NCBI GenBank assembly: GCA_029243025.1
Contig: JAQWSU010000034.1
Span: 124,001-188,000, forward strand
Direction of reading: 5' to 3'
Length of the DNA: 64,000 bases
Source: Pirellulaceae bacterium
GTDB lineage: Bacteria > Planctomycetota > Planctomycetia > Pirellulales > Pirellulaceae
In this document: positions 1 to 7,145 of the stretch, piece by piece
How positions within the stretch are numbered: the stretch's first letter is position 1
How the letters are laid out: each line of letters begins with the position of its first letter
Notes under the pieces: model-generated
The model's input: only the letters and a program-made list of their open reading frames with translations
What the model was told of the DNA's origin: nothing
Databases searched by the model: none
Program-made: the position numbers and the translations under genes

Positions 1-161
1 TCACCCAACACCGTCAACTTGCTAATCGCTTCCAGTTGCTTGCATTCAAGAAATCGCTAGATCGCCGACGCACGAACCCGGACATTCCCTCGACGCTTCC
101 AGCTTTGGCGACCTTCCACGAAAGCAACTTTTTAGTCAAACAGGAAATATCCAATGATTGA
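1..161 (+). CDS. Glycosyltransferase family 2, C-terminal tail (cut by window start)
   Basis: An open frame enters from the left edge (reading from base 3) and ends at TGA 159-161. About 52 residues are visible and hold no catalytic motif. The segment reads QLANRFQLLAFKKSLDRRR, which resembles the tail of the next gene (VSNRLKFLKRSLERKKK). This suggests a tandem duplicate of the same glycosyltransferase. The stop overlaps the ATG of the next gene by 8 bases, which favours one operon. The assignment rests only on similarity to the neighbour and on position, so it is an inference. Confidence 0.6.
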   Translation, partial: TQHRQLANRFQLLAFKKSLDRRRTNPDIPSTLPALATFHESNFLVKQEISND

Positions 162-858
162 GTCGCCAGGTGTAAGCGTGATGATTCCCGTATTCAACGG
201 TTCCCGATTCCTTGGACAAACGATCGACAGTGTATTGGCGCAAAAATGGCAAGCACTGGAGATCCTTGTTGTCGATGATGGTTCAAGCGACGACTCGGCA
301 GAGATTGCGGAAGGTTATGGTTCATCCGTACGTTGTATTCGCAGATCCCATGCAGGCATCGGAGCTGCTCGGAACGTTGCGATTGCCGAATCCACGCATT
401 CCTACCTACTGCCGCTCGATTCGGATGATCTGTTGACGGCAGATTCCATACAGATCCGCATGCAACAGATCCAACAATACGCCAACTGTGAATTGCTGGT
501 CGGTTGCTTCACAAGCTTTGGCGATTTCGATTCCCCCAGCAATTCACCGGGACAATACGTTGTTCCTCAGGGCCCGCAAAGAGGCCATGTGGCTGGTACG
601 TCTCTGATTCAAAGATCGTTATTCGACAAGATCGGACGATTTGATGAATCGCTCACAAGCGGTTGTGATCTCGAATGGTTCATGCGATGCAAGGAACAAG
701 GAATTGCGATTCAGTTTATCGACAATATCCTGATGCGGCGGCGAATACACGGTCGCAATCACAGCTTGCAACCAGATCCCGACTCGGTGTCGAATCGACT
801 GAAGTTCCTCAAGCGATCCTTGGAGCGAAAAAAGAAAACGGATGGAGTATCCGAGTGA
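154..858 (+). CDS. Family 2 glycosyltransferase (GT-A fold)
   Basis: A 234-residue protein with the hallmarks of GT2 enzymes: an N-terminal beta strand and donor loop (VSVMIPVFNGSRFLGQTIDS), the nucleotide-binding VVDDGSSDDS at about residues 40-50, and the DxD-type metal site PLDSDDLL near residue 90. A later GRFDESLTSGCDLEW segment (about residues 160-175) matches the acceptor/base region. It should transfer a sugar from an NDP-sugar in the cytoplasm. Acceptor and sugar cannot be read from sequence. Its start overlaps the previous reading frame, and its TGA overlaps the GTG of the next gene, so the three are probably co-translated. There is no membrane segment, so it is a soluble or peripheral enzyme. 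Confidence 0.93.
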   Translation: MIESPGVSVMIPVFNGSRFLGQTIDSVLAQKWQALEILVVDDGSSDDSAEIAEGYGSSVRCIRRSHAGIGAARNVAIAESTHSYLLPLDSDDLLTADSIQIRMQQIQQYANCELLVGCFTSFGDFDSPSNSPGQYVVPQGPQRGHVAGTSLIQRSLFDKIGRFDESLTSGCDLEWFMRCKEQGIAIQFIDNILMRRRIHGRNHSLQPDPDSVSNRLKFLKRSLERKKKTDGVSE

Positions 859-2072
859 AAGAGTCATTGCCCTGGATTCCAACTAGTTCGCAGCAGCTTT
901 TACTACGAGCCTTGTTGCATACAGATCTCGATCAAGCCGGGATCGCTATCAATCAATGGCTGCAAACGGTGAATATCAAACGGCTAGATTTCGGATCCTA
1001 TCGACTGTTGCCTCTGTTATGGAAACGAGCCGTAGCCCTTGATTGGGACTTACCTGACCTGAATATGATTAAAGGAATTTATCGACGCACGTGGTACGCT
1101 AACCAATTACATCTAACCCAATTGCTCACGGTCACTCAGGCGCTCCGGGCAGAAAATTGTGAAGTGTTATGGCTAAAAGGCGCCGCCTTAATCGTTAACT
1201 GTTATCACGATATTGGAGTCCGCCCCATAAGTGACGTGGATATTCTGGTAAAACCCGATGACACATACCAGACGATCGAAACCCTCGTGGATGCCGGCTG
1301 GGTACCGCAACCAACCCCCCTCACCGTTTCGCGAACATCAAACCCCAAGACCTTACCGGAATGGGTCATATCACCCCGTCCCCTCAATAATTTTGACCCA
1401 GCTTACTTCATCGCCCGCCATGGCCACGCCTTTTCCAAATCAAACGAATGCGAAATTGATTTACATTGGAGATTAATCCAGGAATTCGATGATTCGTTTC
1501 TCGATGAACACAGTTGGAAAACAGCCGAACCTTGTGTCTGGCGAGACACCGATGTCTTGGTGCCCGAACCAGCCTGTCATCTACTTTTTCTGCTGCTACA
1601 CGGTTGCCGCTGGAATACAACCCCGGCAATTCGCTGGATTGCTGATTCGACCTATTTGATCCGCAGCCACGGCAATCGCTTGGATTGGAAGCGTTTTCAA
1701 GAATTGTCGGCAAGGGGAAACGTCTGCGGCGTATTATCCAGAATGCTTTATTATTTGAAGAATGAGATGGGTGTCGATGTGCCCAATGACTGCCTGAAAT
1801 TCATCGCGAGCCATCCGACTCCTTCCAAGACACAGCGACGCTGGGACACCCTTCAACATGCGCCAGGCATGCATGCGGCTCTCTTAGAACTTTCTCTGCT
1901 AAGAGGCCGTTATCGACAGTATCGTCATGCACAAAAAAGAACAGCCAAACCGAGAACATTTCTTTCATTCATCCAGCATTGCATTGGCGCTCCTTCCCTG
2001 ACTAGTTTCGCTAAATTCGCCACTAAGGAAATCGTCCGACGTACGCTCCCCCATCATCCGGGACCACTTTAG
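855..2072 (+). CDS. Nucleotidyltransferase family protein (PF14907-like)
   Basis: About 405 residues. The start is taken as GTG 855, which overlaps the TGA of the glycosyltransferase (GTGA). An upstream ATG at 675 in the same frame lies deep inside the previous gene and is unlikely. The core LWLKGAALI followed by RPISDVDILV carries the two-aspartate DxD signature of the nucleotidyltransferase fold. A DLHW motif further on (EIDLHWRL) supplies the third acidic residue usual in PF14907. In other genomes this family sits beside glycosyltransferases in exopolysaccharide or lasso-peptide-type clusters. The substrate is unknown. The family call is good, the role is inferred. Confidence 0.84.
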   Translation: MKESLPWIPTSSQQLLLRALLHTDLDQAGIAINQWLQTVNIKRLDFGSYRLLPLLWKRAVALDWDLPDLNMIKGIYRRTWYANQLHLTQLLTVTQALRAENCEVLWLKGAALIVNCYHDIGVRPISDVDILVKPDDTYQTIETLVDAGWVPQPTPLTVSRTSNPKTLPEWVISPRPLNNFDPAYFIARHGHAFSKSNECEIDLHWRLIQEFDDSFLDEHSWKTAEPCVWRDTDVLVPEPACHLLFLLLHGCRWNTTPAIRWIADSTYLIRSHGNRLDWKRFQELSARGNVCGVLSRMLYYLKNEMGVDVPNDCLKFIASHPTPSKTQRRWDTLQHAPGMHAALLELSLLRGRYRQYRHAQKRTAKPRTFLSFIQHCIGAPSLTSFAKFATKEIVRRTLPHHPGPL

Positions 2073-2507
2073 GCCCTGATTTGCGACGGTGTTCCATTCC
2101 TAGCCTACCGCCCAAGAATTCCATGACATCCTTGCTGCTGACCTACTGTCGTCACTAACGCATCACTTCCATCCCAGCTTGGTAACAATTACCGGCAACT
2201 GACGTTCCGCAAATCGTACCCCAGCCGATCCACTCCTTCATAGCCACAATATTCCAACCTCCCCACTCCGTTCACCATCGAACATAGACCTGCAAAAGCA
2301 AACACGAACCAGCAGTGGGAATATATCTTCATCTCAAGCTAAAACCGAACAACGAAGACAGCGTCTTTGTTGCAAATGGTGACCCCACCCCCTGGGAGTG
2401 ACGGATTTTGAGTCCTACCATCTGGAATCATTATCGTACGAACGAAATCGCAGCCTCAAAGTGAACCGAAACAAGTCACCAGGATCCGAAATCGTCGTCG
2501 CGCGACC
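2073..2507. other. Intergenic region, no gene supported
   Basis: Four hundred and thirty-five bases with no credible reading frame on either strand. It holds one clear hairpin (2350-2372, listed separately). On the minus strand, around 2401-2420, a short stretch resembles the anticodon loop of a leucine tRNA but lacks the rest of a tRNA. Confidence 0.6.
2350..2372. repeat. Perfectly placed 10-bp hairpin in intergenic DNA
   Basis: caacgaagac (2350-2359) pairs with gtctttgttg (2363-2372) around a three-base loop. Nine pairs are Watson-Crick and one is G-T. No T-run follows on the plus strand, so it is a poor intrinsic terminator. It lies about 280 bases after the nucleotidyltransferase gene and 135 before the zinc-ribbon gene. 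Confidence 0.5.
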
Positions 2508-2810
2508 ATGGCTGCGATCGAGAAACGGCTGACGATCGTTCGCCAGATTCAGCGACTTTTAATCGTTATTGACGCGTCGACCGAATCTGGCACAATTGAG
2601 GCCTTAGAAACCGCTAAAAAAAGGATTCGTCAAATGCCGGAGCAAGGATCATCGCGTGCAAAACCCGCAGCACCAACCAACGAACAAACTTGCGTGTCGC
2701 GATCGGCATGCCCTGTTTGCGGCGGACGACTCTTTGAGATTCGCCACAAGTTGCAATGCTCAAACTGCCACTCGATCTGTGAAACCTGCTGTGAGGGCGG
2801 CAGAGGCTAG
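2508..2810 (+). CDS. Small zinc-ribbon protein of unknown function
   Basis: A 100-residue protein. Residues 1-45 look helical and residues 46-65 are a linker. The C-terminus has a cysteine array: CPVC at 68-71, CSNC at 84-87, and further cysteines at 91, 94 and 95. Two CxxC knuckles about 12 residues apart fit a zinc ribbon, and the extra CxxCC is unusual. No enzyme motif is visible and there is no signal peptide, so it is probably cytoplasmic. No good ribosome binding site precedes the ATG, and the gene stands alone. That it is a real gene is inferred from the dense, ordered cysteines. Confidence 0.6.
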   Translation: MAAIEKRLTIVRQIQRLLIVIDASTESGTIEALETAKKRIRQMPEQGSSRAKPAAPTNEQTCVSRSACPVCGGRLFEIRHKLQCSNCHSICETCCEGGRG

Positions 2811-2876
2811 ATGACACGTTGCAAATGAATCGCGGCCCCGTCGGACCGGCTAGAGCCTAAGTCCTTTGGGCAACAG

Positions 2877-4355
2877 CTATTCGGCTTTCCCAAACGCGTA
2901 CAACCTTGAATGCGTCCTGACGTAAACTACACCGTCCACAATTGCCGGCGTCGCATACGTATCGTCCCCCAGATCATTCACGGCGAGGACTTTCGGCTTG
3001 GGACCCAGTGTCAAAACAGAGATTCGACCGTCTCCAGCCGTACTAAAAAGCTTGCCATCCGCAATGACTGGCGATGCATAATGCGTTCCTCGACCTCCCG
3101 TTCGAATCCTTGCAAGGCGCTCGCCCGTCTGCTGATCTAAACAGGTGAGCACCCCACCATTCTTGACAAAATAGACCAAGCCGTCTTTGCATAACGGGGA
3201 AGGCACTTCCGGAATCCCTTGCTCCGCCAGCATTCGAATTCGGGATGGATCGACCACACCTTCACTGTCTAACGGTATGGCGAGGATTCCGTGTCGATCA
3301 TATCCCGCACGAAATTTTTCCAGTTCCAACAAACTGGTTTCCCACTCTTGTTGTGAGATCGCACCGTCCTTGTCACGGTCAACATGTTGGAAACGAATCG
3401 CAGCACCATTTTGGGGTGCTTCCGCTCCATCCGGTCGATGAAAGATCATGATCCGTGGCAGTTCATCGCGTCCAATTTGTTGATTTTGATCGCGATCATG
3501 CTGAGCGAGCAATCGCCCGAACGAAGGAAAGGCTGGACGCAATGCCGGTTCCCCCATCTTGTTCCAGGCTGCCACAATCACTTCCCCACCGGCAACCACC
3601 GGCGTACTCGTGGCAGTTGTCGCACACTTGGCCACCCACAATCGCTCTCCCGTGTCGATTCTGAAAGCCTGTACTGACCGGGCACTGTGGACAATCAACT
3701 TTTCGCCAACAACAATCGGACAGGATGTGCAAGCAAGTTCCGAAGCAAAGGGCTCCGCTTGATCAATCTTCCAAATCTGCTTTCCGCTCTTTTTATCCAG
3801 AGCTAAGAGAAAGTGATCCACATGATTGCCTCGGTAAAGGATAACGCGATCCCCAATAATTGCCGGTGACGTCGCGTTGCCCGCATAGGACTTGGTCAGC
3901 GGCATTTTTCGCTCCCACAGTTTTCCCCCATCTCGATCGAAACAAATTAAGCCAAAAGATCCAAAATAGGCCACCACAAGATTTCCATCCGAAGTGGGTG
4001 TACTACTTGCCGGATTGAAGGAAGGATGTCCCGATTCGATCCTCTCTGTCGGCACTGTACGCCGCCAACGAACCGATCCATCGAGGCAAGAAAAGCAGAC
4101 GACTTCGAGCCGTCGCTGCTGCTCATCGTAGGTGGTAAGAAACAACAAATCCCCAACGATACACGGCGACGAATGGCCCACCCCCACGGCAACCGACCAC
4201 AGTTCATTTTGTCCGGGTTTAAACTCAGTAGGAAGACTCGGACCCGCTACGATCCCAGCACTATTCTCACCACGAAATTGGGGCCAATCGGCAAACGAGT
4301 CACGAACAACCACTCCAGCGATTGTCAAAGCCAGCATTAAAAAACGAATCATCAT
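2877..4355 (-). CDS. Secreted PQQ-type beta-propeller protein with two EF-hands
   Basis: A 492-residue protein. The start is chosen at ATG 4355 (MMIRFLMLALTIAG), which opens a Sec signal peptide. A longer frame reaches 4526 but would put 57 hydrophilic residues in front of the signal. The mature protein starts WPQFRGENSAG, the usual opening of planctomycete PQQ/BamB-like propellers. Repeated blades follow, with motifs such as GKLWERK, GKQIWKI and GERLWVA. Between blades, near residues 287-298 and 326-337, are two canonical calcium EF-hand loops with acidic or polar residues at positions 1, 3, 5 and 12 (DRDQNQQIGRDE and DRDKDGAISQQE). The last blades follow the insert. No catalytic residue can be asserted. 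It may be a structural or binding propeller rather than a dehydrogenase. Confidence 0.9.
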   Translation of the reverse strand: MMIRFLMLALTIAGVVVRDSFADWPQFRGENSAGIVAGPSLPTEFKPGQNELWSVAVGVGHSSPCIVGDLLFLTTYDEQQRRLEVVCFSCLDGSVRWRRTVPTERIESGHPSFNPASSTPTSDGNLVVAYFGSFGLICFDRDGGKLWERKMPLTKSYAGNATSPAIIGDRVILYRGNHVDHFLLALDKKSGKQIWKIDQAEPFASELACTSCPIVVGEKLIVHSARSVQAFRIDTGERLWVAKCATTATSTPVVAGGEVIVAAWNKMGEPALRPAFPSFGRLLAQHDRDQNQQIGRDELPRIMIFHRPDGAEAPQNGAAIRFQHVDRDKDGAISQQEWETSLLELEKFRAGYDRHGILAIPLDSEGVVDPSRIRMLAEQGIPEVPSPLCKDGLVYFVKNGGVLTCLDQQTGERLARIRTGGRGTHYASPVIADGKLFSTAGDGRISVLTLGPKPKVLAVNDLGDDTYATPAIVDGVVYVRTHSRLYAFGKAE

Positions 4356-4533
4356 TTTCTTTCGCCTGTCCAGCGAACAAAGCTCAGTCATTTTTATTTC
4401 AGATTCCGGGTACCGACACGCATTCCGACGCTTTTCACTGCTCCTGATCACTCCCGTCGGACTCATTGTACAAGGGCAACGCGTTTTTACTAAAGGGATT
4501 CCCGGCCCTACCGCGGCCAAAGGCACCGCCTAA

Positions 4534-5397
4534 TCAACCAAGTTCCAACAAACCATCGGCGACGGAAGGACACCAATAATAGCCTCCTGTCACAGGGCGA
4601 AAAAACTGGAAACATCCATCGACGATTCCATCGTCTAATCCCACCATGCGTCGCAATTGAGCTTCAAATGGATCAAATGAAGTGCCAAACGCAACAAACA
4701 TCAACCCTTCCCCTGTCGGTCCTGCTCAAGGCAACGAACGCCGAACAATGAAAGCCTCAGGCGAAAAACTTTCCTGCGCGGTCCGTTTTACGTGTGCGAA
4801 TTCAGGCGCGTCCGCCAATTCTTCGTTATCGACTTTCCGTCGTCCAATGAGATCGTCTTGTTCTTTTGCACTGAACTTCGCAAACTGTTTCAGATCATGC
4901 TTCCATGTTTGGACTGCAACAAAACTAATCCCATCCGCAGCCAACGCAACGGACGCCATCGCGTCTCCGACCGGGTTTTCCGTTCCATCCTCGTAGCCAG
5001 TCAGATCACGTCCCAAGCCATTCTGCGTGGGTTGATTCTTAAAACCATCGACCCCTGCATCGAATTCAAAGAACGGCTCCAATTGTTCACTCAACGCGCG
5101 CGCAAGATTCACAACCATCCCTGGCTCGTCACCATTGATCCAGACCTAGAGATCACGTTGGGTGGAAGGAACTTCTACACCGGCCCCTGAGAGTGCTGGA
5201 AACGCTCTCAGCTCAGGTCGATCACAGCCCAAACGGCGCGTCATGGACGGAGCCAACCCGAGGGTCATCGATCGACTTACGCTCAATCCAGAAATCACAT
5301 CTCGTACCGCTTGTCTGTTGGCACCGAGACGTTTGAAAGCTGCTAGATAGCGCGCGAAGGATCGCTGCGGCTACAGAATTGCAGCTTGGGATTCCAT
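4534..5397 (-). pseudogene. DyP-type peroxidase interrupted by three in-frame stop codons
   Basis: One continuous reading frame of 287 codons, about the normal DyP length, from ATG 5397 (MESQAAIL) to TGA 4534-4536. It contains three internal stops: TAG 5371-5373, TAG 5146-5148 and TGA 4726-4728. No frameshift is present. DyP hallmarks are intact: GYEDGTENP (the GxxDG motif), FVAVQTWKHDL, the proximal-haem-histidine segment FAHVKRT, and the distal arginine in IVRRSLP. The second and third stops fall where the family has tryptophan (DL-W-VW and SLP-W-AGPTGEG). The first falls early, between QAAIL and PQRSFARYL. All three fit single transitions (TGG to TAG or TGA, CAG to TAG). DyP enzymes oxidise substrates with peroxide using haem. 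This copy is probably non-functional unless the stops are read through or are sequence errors. Confidence 0.88.
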
Positions 5398-5839
5398 TGC
5401 CAAACTCCTTCTCCTGTCCTTTCGATCTAACGGGATGGTTCGTACCCTTGCCCCCCATTCCAACTGCTGCAAGCGGGCTAGGATGCGTGAAACGTCGTCG
5501 CAAACAAATGCCCATCCCAACCAGCACGCTATTTTTTCCGGCTTCGTCTTAACGAAAGAGAGAGCGGCAGTTCCCCTGACGGGGAAAACAACCGCGCATG
5601 CGCGTTTTTTTCCCGTTAAAAGGCAACGAAGCAAGACACCTGTCGATCACGAGTCGAGGATCCCACCTCGACCAGGCGGCCCCCTGCCGCGGGACAAGCC
5701 GTCTTGAGTATTTTAAGGTCGCGTCAAACAAGACCAAACAACGGGTCTGAGGCATCGAGCAGCCACTGCTCGGCCCGATCATGTCTACTCGACGAGTCCC
5801 CGATGAAACTCTCTGCGAAGCGATTCAGGCCAGCGGGCG
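5398..5839. other. Intergenic region with three short hairpins
   Basis: No supported gene. Three small inverted repeats follow one another: ttcgt/acgaa at 5543-5556, ttcccc/ggggaa at 5571-5586 with a 4-base loop, and the palindrome cgcgcatgcgcg at 5593-5604, followed by six Ts (5605-5610). The last could be a weak plus-strand terminator-like element. It lies between two minus-strand genes, so its role is unclear. Confidence 0.45.
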
Positions 5840-7138
5840 TTACAATTGAATCACATCGTTAAGTGCACCCGTACTATCGCCAATTGCCGCCGTTTGAACG
5901 CCCATTAAGCGCAACATGGAGAGCCACAGGTTAGCAATCGGCGTACCCTCCGCATAACGGACATGCTGACCCGTCTTGATCCTTCCGCCGGCTTCGCCCG
6001 CGATCACCGTCGGCAAGTTCGAACAAACGTGCAATTCTCCACTACTAAGACCTGACCCCATCATAAATAACATATTATCGAGTAAGGTTCCCTCTCCATC
6101 AGGAGTCGCATCCATCTTCTGGACAAGTTGAACAAATTGCTCCACGTGGAATCGATCGAGTTTTTCCAGTTGCTTGCGCACCGATTCATTCCCTTGACCG
6201 TGTGTCCAGGAGTGGTGTTGAATCGGCTTCTCAAACCAGCCTTCGACTTTCAAGGGTGAACTCCAACGCTCCGGTGCTGTCATCAATGAGGCAACGCGAG
6301 TCAAATCCGTCTGGAGCGCCAGAATCATCAAGTCTCCCATGACTTGTATAAACTCATCACGATGCATGGCCTGCCAAGGTTTCACAGGCGCCGATAAATT
6401 CAATCGGTTGATTTCAGCCTGCCGACGACGCACTCGTGTGATTTGCTGTTCCACAGTACGAATCGAATTGGTGTACTCATCAAGTTTCCGCTGATCAGTT
6501 CTCCCTAGCGTTCCTTTCAGCGATCGAGCATCCTCCAGGACCAGATCCAACACGCTGCCGCCGCGTCCCTGATCTTGCACGCGGAAAAGTCGATCGAAGA
6601 CCTCTTTCGGATCACGCAACGACCTCGCCACATGCCCATGCCCATACCATGAGATGTTATCAAAATAGATTGATTCGCGATTATCCTCATAAGGATTGCA
6701 ACTCAATTCCAACGACCGAAACGCCGTTTCCTTTCCTGCGACATCGGCGATCAGTTGATCCACAGTCCGTTTGAGCGGATATCCGGCTGGCGAAAGTTCA
6801 TCGGGCGCTGCACTACTAAGCCAACAGGTGCTGGCCTGAGCATGCCCATCCGTTCCAGCAACCTTGATTCGATCAAGGTTACTCAAGACCAGTGTCTTGT
6901 CACGGATCGGACTCAGCGGCTCCAATGTTGGTGTGAGCGTGAAATCCGCGCCTTGATCGACCGGATTCCAAGCGTTCTGAACGACACCATTGGGGATATA
7001 GAAAAACGCCACGCGGCGAGGGCGTGTTGGCCCGGCGGCTCGGCTGGTACTCAACTGGAGACTTTCCAGCCAAGGCAAAGCAATCGCGGCGCCCGCGCCT
7101 CGCAACACGACTCGTCGACTCACCGTTTTGCTTTTCAT
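5840..7138 (-). CDS. DUF1552 family protein, Tat-type signal
   Basis: A 432-residue protein. The start is chosen at ATG 7138 (MKSKTVSRRVVLRGAGAAIA), which begins a twin-arginine signal (SRRVVLRG). The frame extends to 7288, but that would overlap the upstream gene heavily. Family marks are FFYIPNGVV near residue 45, the KTLVLSNLDRI segment, GHAQASTCWLSS, and the histidine cluster PIQHHSWTHGQ, which corresponds to the HxxSHH-type motif. DUF1552 has no known activity; it is a Tat-exported partner of DUF1592 haem proteins in planctomycetes. The gene begins 7 bases after the DUF1592 gene, so they form an operon, probably acting together in the periplasm or at the cell surface. Confidence 0.93.
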   Translation of the reverse strand: MKSKTVSRRVVLRGAGAAIALPWLESLQLSTSRAAGPTRPRRVAFFYIPNGVVQNAWNPVDQGADFTLTPTLEPLSPIRDKTLVLSNLDRIKVAGTDGHAQASTCWLSSAAPDELSPAGYPLKRTVDQLIADVAGKETAFRSLELSCNPYEDNRESIYFDNISWYGHGHVARSLRDPKEVFDRLFRVQDQGRGGSVLDLVLEDARSLKGTLGRTDQRKLDEYTNSIRTVEQQITRVRRRQAEINRLNLSAPVKPWQAMHRDEFIQVMGDLMILALQTDLTRVASLMTAPERWSSPLKVEGWFEKPIQHHSWTHGQGNESVRKQLEKLDRFHVEQFVQLVQKMDATPDGEGTLLDNMLFMMGSGLSSGELHVCSNLPTVIAGEAGGRIKTGQHVRYAEGTPIANLWLSMLRLMGVQTAAIGDSTGALNDVIQL

Positions 7139-7145
7139 ACTCAAC

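Noticed and set aside
2390-2440. Possible tRNA-Leu gene on the minus strand
   Set aside because: Only an anticodon-like loop is present. No T-arm, acceptor stem or CCA-end pairing can be built.
4726-4728. TGA in the DyP gene as selenocysteine
   Set aside because: The position is a tryptophan in the family, two TAG stops are also present, and no SECIS-like hairpin is obvious after it.
5371-5634. An 87-residue minus-strand frame upstream of the DyP start
   Set aside because: It is the DyP frame extended backwards through the first stop, with no family feature before MESQAAIL.
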